Assembly (NCBI GenBank): GCA_003648455.1
Contig: QMPG01000189.1
Span: 1-6,198, forward strand
Origin: Bacteroidota bacterium
Lineage (GTDB): Bacteria > Bacteroidota > Bacteroidia > Bacteroidales > B39-G9
DNA: 6,198 nt
Direction: 5' to 3'
Shown here: positions 1-6,152 of the stretch, in pieces
Layout of the letters: every line of letters begins with the position of its first letter
Position numbering within the stretch: the stretch's first letter is position 1
The notes under the pieces: model-generated
What the model saw: only the letters and a program-made list of their open reading frames with translations
Database searches by the model: none
Told to the model about the DNA's origin: nothing
Translations under genes and position numbers: made by a program

Positions 1-1415
1 GCAAATAAAGCAAAAGAAACCGTTAATGCAAGGCTTCGTACCATTTGCCCGGCAATTCCTCCCGAAAAAGCCATCGGGAAAAATACGGAAACAGTGGTTA
101 AAGTTGAGGCTGTAATTGCCATTCCCACTTCGGTAGCACCAACTTTGGCGGAAGTTATTCTATCATCGCCCAATTCAAGGTGTCTGTATATATTTTCAAT
201 AACTACAACCGCATTGTCAACCAGCATACCCACTCCGAGAGCTAAACCTCCTAATGTCATAATGTTTAAAGAATATTTTGCCAGATATAAAGGGATGAAA
301 GTTGCAATCACTGAGATAGGAATTGCCAGAGAAATGGCAAGAGTCGGACGCCAGTTCCTTAAAAAAAGAAACATAACAATGATCGCCAATAAACCACCTA
401 TTATGGCATTACTGCTTGTGCTGGATGTTACCTTTTTTACAATCCTACCTTGATCCATAATCTCAATAAATTTAATTCCTTTTTGCGGGTACTTCTTCAT
501 TATCTTAGCAATTTCAGCTTTCACGGATTTTCCTACTGATAGTGTGTTTGCTCCGGATTCCTTTGAAACCATCATCATAACTGATTCTGTTTTATTTGTT
601 CTCAAATGATATCTCTGTTCTTTATATCCATTCAAAACAGTTGCTACATCTTTTATATAAATGAGATTTCCCGTATTTGACATCCCAATTGGAGTATTTT
701 GAATTTCTTTGATATTTTGAAATTCCCCGACTGTTCTGATCAAAAAATCGCTTTGTCTCTTAACAACATGACTTGCCGGTATATTAAGGTTTTGAGCCTT
801 AAGAATATTTACAATATCATCAATGGAAATATTGTTTCTTTCCAATTTTGTTTTATCCACAACAATTTGTTTTTCGGCTTCTTTTCCACCCATTATCATT
901 ACGGAAGCGACCCCGTCGAGATGCTTCAATTGCTGTTCAACATCATCTTCAATAAACTTTCTTGTTTTGTATGTATCTTTTCCAACAACCCCATACACCA
1001 AAACAGGCATATCAGCCATATTCATCTTCATAACCATTGGTCTATTCGCATCATCAGGAAGTTGATCGGAAATCATATCCATTGCATCACGTAAATCCTG
1101 GGCCGCAAAATCCAGGTTTGTTCCCCATCTGAATTCTACAGTTATAACAGATTGATTTTCAGAAGATTGTGATTTTATGCTTTTAATCCCTTTTACACCT
1201 GCTAACACGCTTTCCAGAGGTTTTGTCAGCGTTTCTTCAATATCTTCCGAAGATGCACCCGGATATATTGTAACAATCGAAACAACAGGATAATCCATAT
1301 CAGGCATCATCTCAAGTCCCATTTGTGAGAATGTAATCACTCCAAAAATAATTACAAGTATCGTTAGCATAGTTACAGTAACTCTTCTATTCACAGAAAA
1401 TTCTGGTAAATTCAT
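1..1415 (-). CDS. RND-family efflux transporter permease (AcrB/HAE1-like), N-terminal 471 residues, cut by the left window edge
   Basis: This is the inner-membrane, proton-driven engine of a tripartite efflux pump. The frame is open without a stop from the ATG at 1415 to the window edge. Family members have roughly 1000-1050 residues, so just under half is visible. The start has AGGAG at 1425-1429, nine bases upstream. The protein opens with the typical cytoplasmic NLPEFSVNRRVTV stretch, TM1 at about residues 11-30, then a periplasmic porter domain with the usual 'YPGASSEDIEETLTKPLE' segment. TM2 to TM5 lie at about 335-455 and TM6 is just entered. The TM4 signature LVDNAVVVIEN contains Asp400, matching the proton-relay Asp407 of AcrB. 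The next position, Asp408 in AcrB, is Asn401 here. It follows the adaptor gene after 37 bases, so the two are almost certainly co-transcribed. Substrates cannot be inferred; drugs, detergents or lipids are all possible. The RND assignment is very secure, the subfamily less so. Confidence 0.96.
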   Translation of the reverse strand, partial: MNLPEFSVNRRVTVTMLTILVIIFGVITFSQMGLEMMPDMDYPVVSIVTIYPGASSEDIEETLTKPLESVLAGVKGIKSIKSQSSENQSVITVEFRWGTNLDFAAQDLRDAMDMISDQLPDDANRPMVMKMNMADMPVLVYGVVGKDTYKTRKFIEDDVEQQLKHLDGVASVMIMGGKEAEKQIVVDKTKLERNNISIDDIVNILKAQNLNIPASHVVKRQSDFLIRTVGEFQNIKEIQNTPIGMSNTGNLIYIKDVATVLNGYKEQRYHLRTNKTESVMMMVSKESGANTLSVGKSVKAEIAKIMKKYPQKGIKFIEIMDQGRIVKKVTSSTSSNAIIGGLLAIIVMFLFLRNWRPTLAISLAIPISVIATFIPLYLAKYSLNIMTLGGLALGVGMLVDNAVVVIENIYRHLELGDDRITSAKVGATEVGMAITASTLTTVSVFFPMAFSGGIAGQMVRSLALTVSFALF

Positions 1416-1452
1416 AATTTATTTCTCCTATTTTATTGCAAAAGAATAGACA

Positions 1453-2496
1453 TTAATCTATGATTTCTACAATGGTTCCGTTTTCAATAGCTACATTTCC
1501 GTTTGTTATCACAATCTCTCTTTCGTTAATTCCGGACAAAATCTGTACTTCATTTTCATTTTGGATTCCGAGGCTAACAATTCGTTTTTCCGCTTTATGA
1601 TTATTCACGATAAAAACCGTATTATCTTTTACAATGGCACTTTGCGGTACAACAAGAGCATCTTTTTCTTCAGCAAGGATAATTTTAACTCTCGCAAATT
1701 GATTGGGTTTTAGTTTATTATCCGAATTGTTAACACTAATTTCACAAGTAAAAGTGCCTGACATCATATCTGCTTCCTGTGAAACAAAAGAAACTTTTCC
1801 GATAAACTCGCTTTCCGGATATGAATCGGTAGAAATAATTGCTTTTTGTCCTTTTTGTATTTGTGGTAAATCTTTATCGGAAATCTGAATTTTCAATTTA
1901 AGAGATTCTGTATTCACGAGACGGAGAATAGCCGGACCGGTTGGTCCCATTGCCATTTGACTAAAAACTTCGCCTTCGTTTTTCAATTTGGCAGTTATGA
2001 ATCCGTCAAAAGGTGCTTTTATTTCTTTGTTTGCGAGCATAAATTCATATCCAGCCTTTGCAGACTTATAACCCGCTTCTACCTGGTCAAATGTTTGCTC
2101 ATCAATAGAGCCATTTTCCTTAAGTGCAAGCATTCTAATATAACTTTTTTTAGCACTCTCAAACTGTGCCTTTGCCTGTAAAAATTGTGTGCTGTCCATA
2201 ATTGCTAATACATTACCTTTTTCTACAAAATCTCCTTTTTGAACTTTATATTTAATAATTCTTTCTGATAAATCAGGGGCAATGTCAGCAGATTTTTCAG
2301 AAAATAGTGTGCCTGAATATTCAAGATATGTATAGATTGTCTTTCTCTCAACAGGTGCAACCTTAACATAATTACTACCAGCATAAGTAATTTTGGATTC
2401 CTCTTCTTTTATTTTTCCCTTCCTATTACAGCCAGTTAATACAAGAATAAATAAAAGAATAGTTGAAACACTATTTAATATTTTTTGCTTTTTCAT
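1453..2496 (-). CDS. RND efflux pump periplasmic adaptor (membrane fusion protein, HlyD/AcrA-like lipoprotein)
   Basis: This adaptor links the RND permease to the outer-membrane duct. Its 347 residues are normal for the family. The N-terminus is a lipoprotein signal: a basic MKKQK start, a hydrophobic stretch at 12-20 and a lipobox LTGC with Cys23, so the mature protein is probably lipid-anchored. The first lipoyl half-motif is at about 72-101 (QKGDFVEKGNVLAIMD). A short alpha-helical hairpin covers about 104-156. The second lipoyl half follows at about 158-178 (IKAPFDGFITAKLKNEGEV). The beta-barrel spans about 196-275, and the membrane-proximal domain runs from about 280 (LVVPQSAIV) to the C-terminus. 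The ATG has AAGGAG at 2506-2511, nine bases upstream, which supports the start. The gene sits between the outer-membrane factor and the permease, the usual order of such operons. The fold is clear from motif order; the partner assignment rests on adjacency. Confidence 0.95.
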   Translation of the reverse strand: MKKQKILNSVSTILLFILVLTGCNRKGKIKEEESKITYAGSNYVKVAPVERKTIYTYLEYSGTLFSEKSADIAPDLSERIIKYKVQKGDFVEKGNVLAIMDSTQFLQAKAQFESAKKSYIRMLALKENGSIDEQTFDQVEAGYKSAKAGYEFMLANKEIKAPFDGFITAKLKNEGEVFSQMAMGPTGPAILRLVNTESLKLKIQISDKDLPQIQKGQKAIISTDSYPESEFIGKVSFVSQEADMMSGTFTCEISVNNSDNKLKPNQFARVKIILAEEKDALVVPQSAIVKDNTVFIVNNHKAEKRIVSLGIQNENEVQILSGINEREIVITNGNVAIENGTIVEIID

Positions 2497-2591
2497 TTTT
2501 TGATTCTCCTTCCATAAGATTACTTTTTATATTTATTGGTCTAACACTCCCGATTTTATCAGAATAACGGTGTTTATTTTTAAAATACAAG

Positions 2592-2619
2592 ATTATAAAT
2601 CCTGTATAAACAAGTTTAA
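2592..2619 (-). promoter_or_regulatory. Candidate internal promoter for the adaptor and permease genes
   Basis: On the minus strand a perfect TATAAT (2592-2597) is preceded at 16 bases by TTAAAC (2614-2619), which matches only three of six positions of the -35 consensus. It lies about 95 bases upstream of the adaptor start, so it could give the adaptor and permease their own transcript, independent of the regulator promoter. In DNA this AT-rich a single TATAAT is expected fairly often, so the call is tentative. Confidence 0.35.
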
Positions 2620-2641
2620 CCAGGTGTGTCTCTGTTTACAC
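2604..2641. repeat. Imperfect inverted repeat in the operon spacer
   Basis: GTATAAAC at 2604-2611 and GTTTACAC at 2634-2641 are complementary at seven of eight positions. In the minus-strand RNA the eighth position becomes a G-U pair, so an 8-bp stem is possible. An alternative 4-bp pairing, CCTG (2601-2604) with CAGG (2621-2624), would compete with it. The element overlaps the -35 region of the candidate internal promoter. It could be an operator, an RNA processing hairpin or part of a dispersed repeat; the sequence alone does not decide. Confidence 0.4.
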
Positions 2642-2691
2642 TGTCGCTCCTTAAATTGACAAAGTAAAAATAATTATAAAAATTCATTTTG

Positions 2692-4083
2692 CTACTTTTG
2701 CTCGCCAACAAACTTATCCAGATTATACTTTGCAAGAATATAATCATAATATGCAGATGTTAAATTCATCTCACCACCAAATAGTATAATTTCTGCGTCT
2801 AAAAGTTCCGTATTTGTAACCATTCCCTGCTCATAGAGGTCGTTTAGAATTTTATGATTCTCTTTTGCATTCTCAAAAGCCACCTTTGCACTGTTAACCT
2901 TTTTTGCTTTTGTAACAAGATTATAGAAACTATTTTTTGTTCCCATCAATATTTTATCCTTTGCATCATCCATTTGCAGTTTTGTTTTCAAATATTCATA
3001 TTTACTTCTTTTTAGATTAGTAAGATTTGCACCGCTCTGGAAAACAGGAAACGAAGCAACTGCTACTAAATTCCAACTATCTTCTCCATCAAAATCCAAT
3101 TTATCATCGCTTTCAAATTGCTTTTGAAATTGAAGATTTATTGAAGGTAAAAAATTTCCTTTAGCAATTAGATAACCTTTTTTTGAAATCTTTTTTACTA
3201 TTTCTAAACTTTTTATATCTGGATTTGTTCTCTCTGCCTGTGTAAGTATATTATCAACTTTTTTATCCATCTCTTCTTCTTTTATTTCAGCATATTTCTG
3301 AATTTCATTTTCGTGTTGCATAAAATCAATTTCATCTGGCATTGGAAGATTATCAGAATTTTTTAGACCGAGTAAATCTTTCCATAATGTTTTTAGAATT
3401 TCTATGCTATTATTAACTTCTTCTAAAGCGATTTTGTCATTTTCAACCTTTACTTTCCACTGCAACACATCAGATTTTTTTACAATACCCTGTTCATACT
3501 TATCAGTAACCATTTTCAAATGTGCCTTACTTGATGCGAGGGCTTTCTCAGAGATTTTTTTTACATCAGACAATTTCAGCAAATTCAAATATGTTTCTGC
3601 CACTTGATAATCTAAATCATTTTTACCACTTTTTAGATTTAATAATGCCTGTTCTTTTGCTAATTTTGCAATTTGGTGTCCTATAAATATTTTACCACCG
3701 TTGAAAATTGGCTGTTGAATTGTTAGTTGACTTGTATAGGTAGTTTTATAAATTGAACCAGACATTGCTGATAATGGAAGCGGGAAGGGTGCTGGGTTTC
3801 CTTGATCATCGACAAGAGGAATATAGTATGGGGATGCAGAGAATTGATTTGCTTTATTATAAGTATCGTAATCCAATCTTACCATTGTTCCATCAAGAGA
3901 GAATTTTGGTAAAAAGTTGGTAATTGCATTATATTCATTCCACTTTGCTTGATTTAGATTTGCTTTTTGTGAAAGAAAGTATTTGTTGTTCTCCCTTGCA
4001 ATGTTCTTTGCTTCATCTAAATTTATAGCAAACAGAGAATTACAAGCAAGTATTATCAAAAGTAGAAAAGTTGTTTTTTTCAT
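2692..4083 (-). CDS. TolC-family outer-membrane efflux protein of the RND pump
   Basis: This is the outer-membrane duct of the tripartite pump, expected to act as a trimer spanning the outer membrane and periplasm. Its 463 residues are normal for the family. A signal peptide covers residues 1-19 (basic MKK, hydrophobic 5-13, likely cleavage after SLFA). The two structural repeats are visible. Each has a LP-x-(F/I) strand entry (LPKF 58-61; LPSI 312-315), a second strand ending in a Gly-containing turn (QPIFNGGK 124-131; FPVFQSGAN 345-353), and a helical hairpin with the conserved YEQG turn (196-199; 417-420). Residues 80-110 form a Pro/Tyr-rich loop (YYIPLVDDQGNPAPFPLPL) that probably faces outside. 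Cys14 in ILAC gives a weak alternative lipobox. The ATG overlaps the regulator's stop as ATGA, with GGGAGAAG just upstream inside the regulator gene, so translation is probably coupled. The adaptor gene follows after 195 bases. Confidence 0.94.
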   Translation of the reverse strand: MKKTTFLLLIILACNSLFAINLDEAKNIARENNKYFLSQKANLNQAKWNEYNAITNFLPKFSLDGTMVRLDYDTYNKANQFSASPYYIPLVDDQGNPAPFPLPLSAMSGSIYKTTYTSQLTIQQPIFNGGKIFIGHQIAKLAKEQALLNLKSGKNDLDYQVAETYLNLLKLSDVKKISEKALASSKAHLKMVTDKYEQGIVKKSDVLQWKVKVENDKIALEEVNNSIEILKTLWKDLLGLKNSDNLPMPDEIDFMQHENEIQKYAEIKEEEMDKKVDNILTQAERTNPDIKSLEIVKKISKKGYLIAKGNFLPSINLQFQKQFESDDKLDFDGEDSWNLVAVASFPVFQSGANLTNLKRSKYEYLKTKLQMDDAKDKILMGTKNSFYNLVTKAKKVNSAKVAFENAKENHKILNDLYEQGMVTNTELLDAEIILFGGEMNLTSAYYDYILAKYNLDKFVGEQK

Positions 4084-4652
4084 TTGTCTTCTCCCTCATT
4101 TCCTTGATAAAAGTATGATTCATCAGTTTCTTCTATTTTCTTAATAAGTTCTTCTATTCTTTTTTTTACAACCGGGCGAATGTCTTTTGCAAAATCAATA
4201 AGGAATTGCCAATTAAATCCAATATTTTGATTTTTTATCTCTTCCTCTTTGTCATCTATGAGTTTGCCTTGTTGGTCAATGAAATCCAGGTTATCTCTTA
4301 AAATTTGTAATGCTTTTTGTTTTGTAGTTCCTGTTATGAAAGCAATTCCAATGATAGCCGGATTTGCTGGTTTATTTTTGGATTTCAATGCCTCTTCAAC
4401 ATTTTGTCTAAGTGCTTTTTTGCCTTTATCTGTTAGGGAGTAAATTATGCTGGGTGGAAGATTGCCATGTTGTTCTTTTCTGCCAATAATTTTTTCATCT
4501 TTTTCTAATTTATTGAGTGTGCTGTAAATAGAAGGTTGTTTTATAATACCCCATTTATCAAGTCCTCTTTCTTTAATAATATTTTTTAGTTGATAGCCAT
4601 AGGCTGGTTTCTCGTTAAGCAAACCTAAAACTATTAATTCATTTTTATTCAT
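4080..4652 (-). CDS. PadR-family transcriptional regulator heading the efflux operon
   Basis: This is a cytoplasmic winged-helix DNA-binding protein, probably the repressor of the operon it heads. Residues 7-22 carry the family hallmark (IVLGLLNEKPAYGYQL). SIYSTLNKLEKDEKI at 41-55 is the recognition helix and its continuation. Residues 56-80 form the wing and the YSLTDKGKKAL strand-helix. The C-terminal half (about 100-175) is helical and charged, fitting the dimerisation domain of the longer PadR proteins (PadR/AphA type, about 180-190 residues) rather than the short LmrR type. The ATG has AAGGAAGG at 4658-4665, five bases upstream. The stop overlaps the outer-membrane factor start. PadR proteins commonly repress neighbouring efflux genes and release DNA when a small molecule binds; the ligand here is unknown. 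The family call is secure and the target assignment is inferred from position. Confidence 0.94.
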   Translation of the reverse strand: MNKNELIVLGLLNEKPAYGYQLKNIIKERGLDKWGIIKQPSIYSTLNKLEKDEKIIGRKEQHGNLPPSIIYSLTDKGKKALRQNVEEALKSKNKPANPAIIGIAFITGTTKQKALQILRDNLDFIDQQGKLIDDKEEEIKNQNIGFNWQFLIDFAKDIRPVVKKRIEELIKKIEETDESYFYQGNEGEDK

Positions 4653-4689
4653 TGAAACCTTCCTTGTAATTTTTTGACTATTTAATAAT

Positions 4690-4717
4690 AAGATAGTATA
4701 CTTTTAACTACTGTCAA
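4690..4717 (-). promoter_or_regulatory. Probable sigma70-type promoter of the regulator/efflux operon
   Basis: On the minus strand a perfect TTGACA (4712-4717) is followed after 16 bases by TATCTT (4690-4695; four of six consensus positions). A run of ten A residues lies directly upstream of the -35 box and could act as an UP element. Transcription would start near 4683, about 30 bases before the regulator ATG. A palindrome in the spacer between the boxes suggests repression at this site. Confidence 0.65.
4695..4702. promoter_or_regulatory. Candidate PadR operator (AGTATACT palindrome)
   Basis: AGTATACT is a perfect 8-base palindrome in the spacer and -10 region of the regulator promoter. 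A looser symmetry, AGTA at 4695-4698 against TACT at 4708-4711, surrounds it. A bound dimer here would block RNA polymerase, the expected arrangement for an autoregulated PadR protein. Palindromes this short occur by chance in AT-rich DNA; the position is what makes it credible. Confidence 0.45.
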
Positions 4718-4749
4718 ATTTTTTTTTTGAATAACATAAAAATTTGACA
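4712..4749. repeat. Perfect 12-bp inverted repeat carrying two back-to-back -35 boxes
   Basis: TGTCAAATTTTT (4712-4723) and AAAAATTTGACA (4738-4749) are perfect reverse complements around a 14-base spacer. Each arm ends in a TTGACA hexamer: the left one faces the regulator operon, the right one faces the second TolC gene. The AT tracts lie just upstream of each box. It could be a shared operator, a pair of symmetric promoter cores, or both. No gene ends into it from either side, so a terminator role is unlikely. Confidence 0.7.
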
Positions 4750-4772
4750 CTTTTAATGATGTATGAATTGTT
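4744..4772 (+). promoter_or_regulatory. Candidate promoter of the second TolC-family gene
   Basis: TTGACA at 4744-4749 is perfect, but at 17 bases' spacing the -10 hexamer is only ATTGTT (4767-4772), a poor match. TATGAA at 4762-4767 is a better hexamer but lies only 12 bases away. Transcription from here would leave a leader of roughly 70 bases before the gene. A regulator-dependent promoter would fit a good -35 with a weak -10, but a different start, for example near TAAAAT at 4813-4818, cannot be excluded. Confidence 0.35.
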
Positions 4773-4839
4773 CTCCACAAAAACGCTAAACACTGATTTT
4801 ATGAAAGCAAAATAAAATATGAATCTAAATTTAGAGAAT

Positions 4840-4844
4840 GGGGA
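4840..4844 (+). promoter_or_regulatory. Ribosome binding site deciding the start of the second TolC gene
   Basis: GGGGA lies five bases before the ATG at 4850. The in-frame ATG at 4838 has only a weak TTAGAGA before it and would place MGNP ahead of the MKK that begins a textbook signal peptide. The downstream ATG is therefore preferred. Confidence 0.6.
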
Positions 4845-4849
4845 ATCCA

Positions 4850-6094
4850 ATGAAAAAAGTTTATGTATTGATTTTATTCGTCTTATCGTCTATCAGTTTG
4901 ACAGCAGAAACACTAACATTAGATAAATGTATTGAATTAGGATTAAAAAATTCTTTTACCATTTTTGACCAAGAAATAAAATTGAAAAAAAGCAAACAAT
5001 CTCTTCTTTCTACTTATTATGATTTCATTCCTAATATTAGCAGTAATGTTAAATATAATGAAATGCATAATAGTTTGGATAATATTAGTAAAACTGCTGA
5101 ATTAAGTATTTCTGAATATATTTATAGCAATGACAGCCGTTACTTCAATATACGAAGGAATACATCTGCTCTTAAACAAAATAGAATTAACTATCAATTA
5201 AAAAAGCGACAATTTATCATTCAGGTACTTAATTATTATCTTAATGTTTTACAAGAGCAAAAATTGGTTGAGATAAAGAAGAAGAATTTGGCTTTATCAG
5301 AAAAACAATTAGCTATGACAGAACTGCTTTATAATTTAAACAAAATAGCAAAGTTGGATTTAGACCGAGCAAAATTAGATGTTTCTACTACTAAACTTGG
5401 AATCTTAATGCAGAAGAAAAAATTAGAGAGTACAAAACTGGACTTACTTCAGTTGATTGGATTAGATTTGCATACTGAATATACATTAGATACTTTGACA
5501 TACAGATTTACTGAGTATAAAAAAACGCAATATACACCAGGTTTATCTATCACTTTTGAAAAGGAGCAATTGTTTCAAGATAAGCTAAATTATTGGCAAA
5601 GGAAGTTGGAATTATATCCAACTTTAGCCCTTTCTATTTCAAAGAGATTCACCTGGGATTTAGAAGAGACAAAATACTTTTCTGATTATGATGATACATG
5701 GAATTTCTCAGCAGAAGTTTCTTATCCAATTCTTTCATTATTTACAAGAAATCCAGAAGTGAAAAATGCAAAATATCAATATATAAGCCAACAAAGAAAT
5801 CTGGAAAATTTATTAAGCAGTGAGAATATTAAGTTTCAAAAGGCATTGCTTGATTATCAAAACAGTAAAGAACAATTGGCTTTGTTAAAAGAGCAGGTAA
5901 AACTGGAAAAGATGCATCTGGAATTCATTGAACAAAAGTATAAATTGGGTATGATAGACATTATTAAATTAGAGGAAGCACGAAATAAATATATAGACGC
6001 ACAATATAATGAAATAGATGGTTATTACAAATTAATCAAATTAAATGAGGAACTGAATCTAATTTCTGATGAGAAGATTTTGGGCAAGTATTAA
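4850..6094 (+). CDS. Second TolC-family outer-membrane efflux protein, short form
   Basis: This predicted outer-membrane channel has 414 residues from the preferred ATG, or 418 from the in-frame ATG at 4838. A signal peptide covers 1-19 (MKK, hydrophobic 4-17, likely cleavage after SLTA). Residues 21-60 form the first helix, followed by FIPNISSNVKY (59-69) as first strand. The first helical hairpin spans about 105-205 with the turn YNLNKIAKLDLDRAKLDV (161-178). The second repeat has YPTLALSISKRF (256-267), SYPILSLFTRNPEV (291-304) and the hairpin turn YKLGMIDIIKLEEAR (364-378). The helix entering the second repeat seems short (about 232-253), against about 35-40 residues usual there and in the neighbouring duct. 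There is no adaptor or permease next to it on its strand within the window. It may serve another transporter (RND, ABC or type I secretion), replace the operon's duct under some conditions, or have diverged. Divergence from the regulator gene suggests shared control. Confidence 0.9.
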   Translation: MKKVYVLILFVLSSISLTAETLTLDKCIELGLKNSFTIFDQEIKLKKSKQSLLSTYYDFIPNISSNVKYNEMHNSLDNISKTAELSISEYIYSNDSRYFNIRRNTSALKQNRINYQLKKRQFIIQVLNYYLNVLQEQKLVEIKKKNLALSEKQLAMTELLYNLNKIAKLDLDRAKLDVSTTKLGILMQKKKLESTKLDLLQLIGLDLHTEYTLDTLTYRFTEYKKTQYTPGLSITFEKEQLFQDKLNYWQRKLELYPTLALSISKRFTWDLEETKYFSDYDDTWNFSAEVSYPILSLFTRNPEVKNAKYQYISQQRNLENLLSSENIKFQKALLDYQNSKEQLALLKEQVKLEKMHLEFIEQKYKLGMIDIIKLEEARNKYIDAQYNEIDGYYKLIKLNEELNLISDEKILGKY

Positions 6095-6152
6095 ATGCAA
6101 GGTTGCGACTGTGTCATCCTAATCGTTCCACACAATATTTTCCCATTGCCAT
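6095..6152. other. Non-coding region downstream of the second TolC gene
   Basis: No reading frame, RNA gene or terminator with a stable stem and T-run is visible. The stretch around 6108-6125 (TGTGTCATCCTAATCG) resembles a short phrase (TGTCATCCTGAGCG-like) that I recall as frequent in intergenic DNA of many uncultured bacteria. That resemblance is from memory and not verified. Confidence 0.4.

Larger units (their letters stand above)
2497..2691. other. 195-base non-coding spacer inside the efflux operon
   Basis: This gap separates the outer-membrane factor gene from the adaptor gene, both on the minus strand. It is unusually long for the middle of an efflux operon; the other junctions are a 4-base overlap and 37 bases. 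On the minus strand it contains, in order, an AT-rich stretch, a Shine-Dalgarno-like AAGGAG at 2648-2653 with no usable reading frame behind it (GTG is followed at once by TAA), an imperfect hairpin at 2604-2641, and a good TATAAT at 2592-2597. No Rho-independent terminator with a GC-rich stem and T-run is visible, so transcription may read through. The only small frame, 23 codons starting just after the outer-membrane factor stop, has no ribosome binding site and is not called. Confidence 0.7.

Noticed and set aside
94..453. Plus-strand 119-residue open frame
   Set aside because: It lies wholly antisense to the RND permease, whose frame gives conserved motifs; there is no ribosome binding site and the protein matches no family I recognise.
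699..1094. Plus-strand open frames (699-1094 and 823-1065)
   Set aside because: They are shadows of the permease porter domain on the opposite strand.
1703..2181. Plus-strand open frames 1703-1888 and 1957-2181
   Set aside because: They are antisense to the adaptor gene, with low-complexity Phe/Cys/Leu-rich products typical of shadow frames.
2617..2688. Possible 23-codon minus-strand gene just after the outer-membrane factor stop
   Set aside because: It has no ribosome binding site, begins in an AT-only stretch and shows no recognisable sequence feature.
3404..3607. Plus-strand 67-residue frame
   Set aside because: It is antisense to the outer-membrane factor and has no start signal.
4249..4443. 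Plus-strand 64-residue frame
   Set aside because: It is antisense to the PadR gene, which has clear family motifs.
4712..4749. Inverted repeat considered as a bidirectional terminator
   Set aside because: Both flanking genes point away from it, so no transcript ends there; the stem is nearly all A-T and the hexamers make a promoter or operator role more likely.
4838..4852. ATG at 4838 as the start of the second TolC gene
   Set aside because: The ATG at 4850 has a better-placed GGGGA and begins directly with a standard MKK signal peptide; the upstream start remains possible but adds only MGNP.
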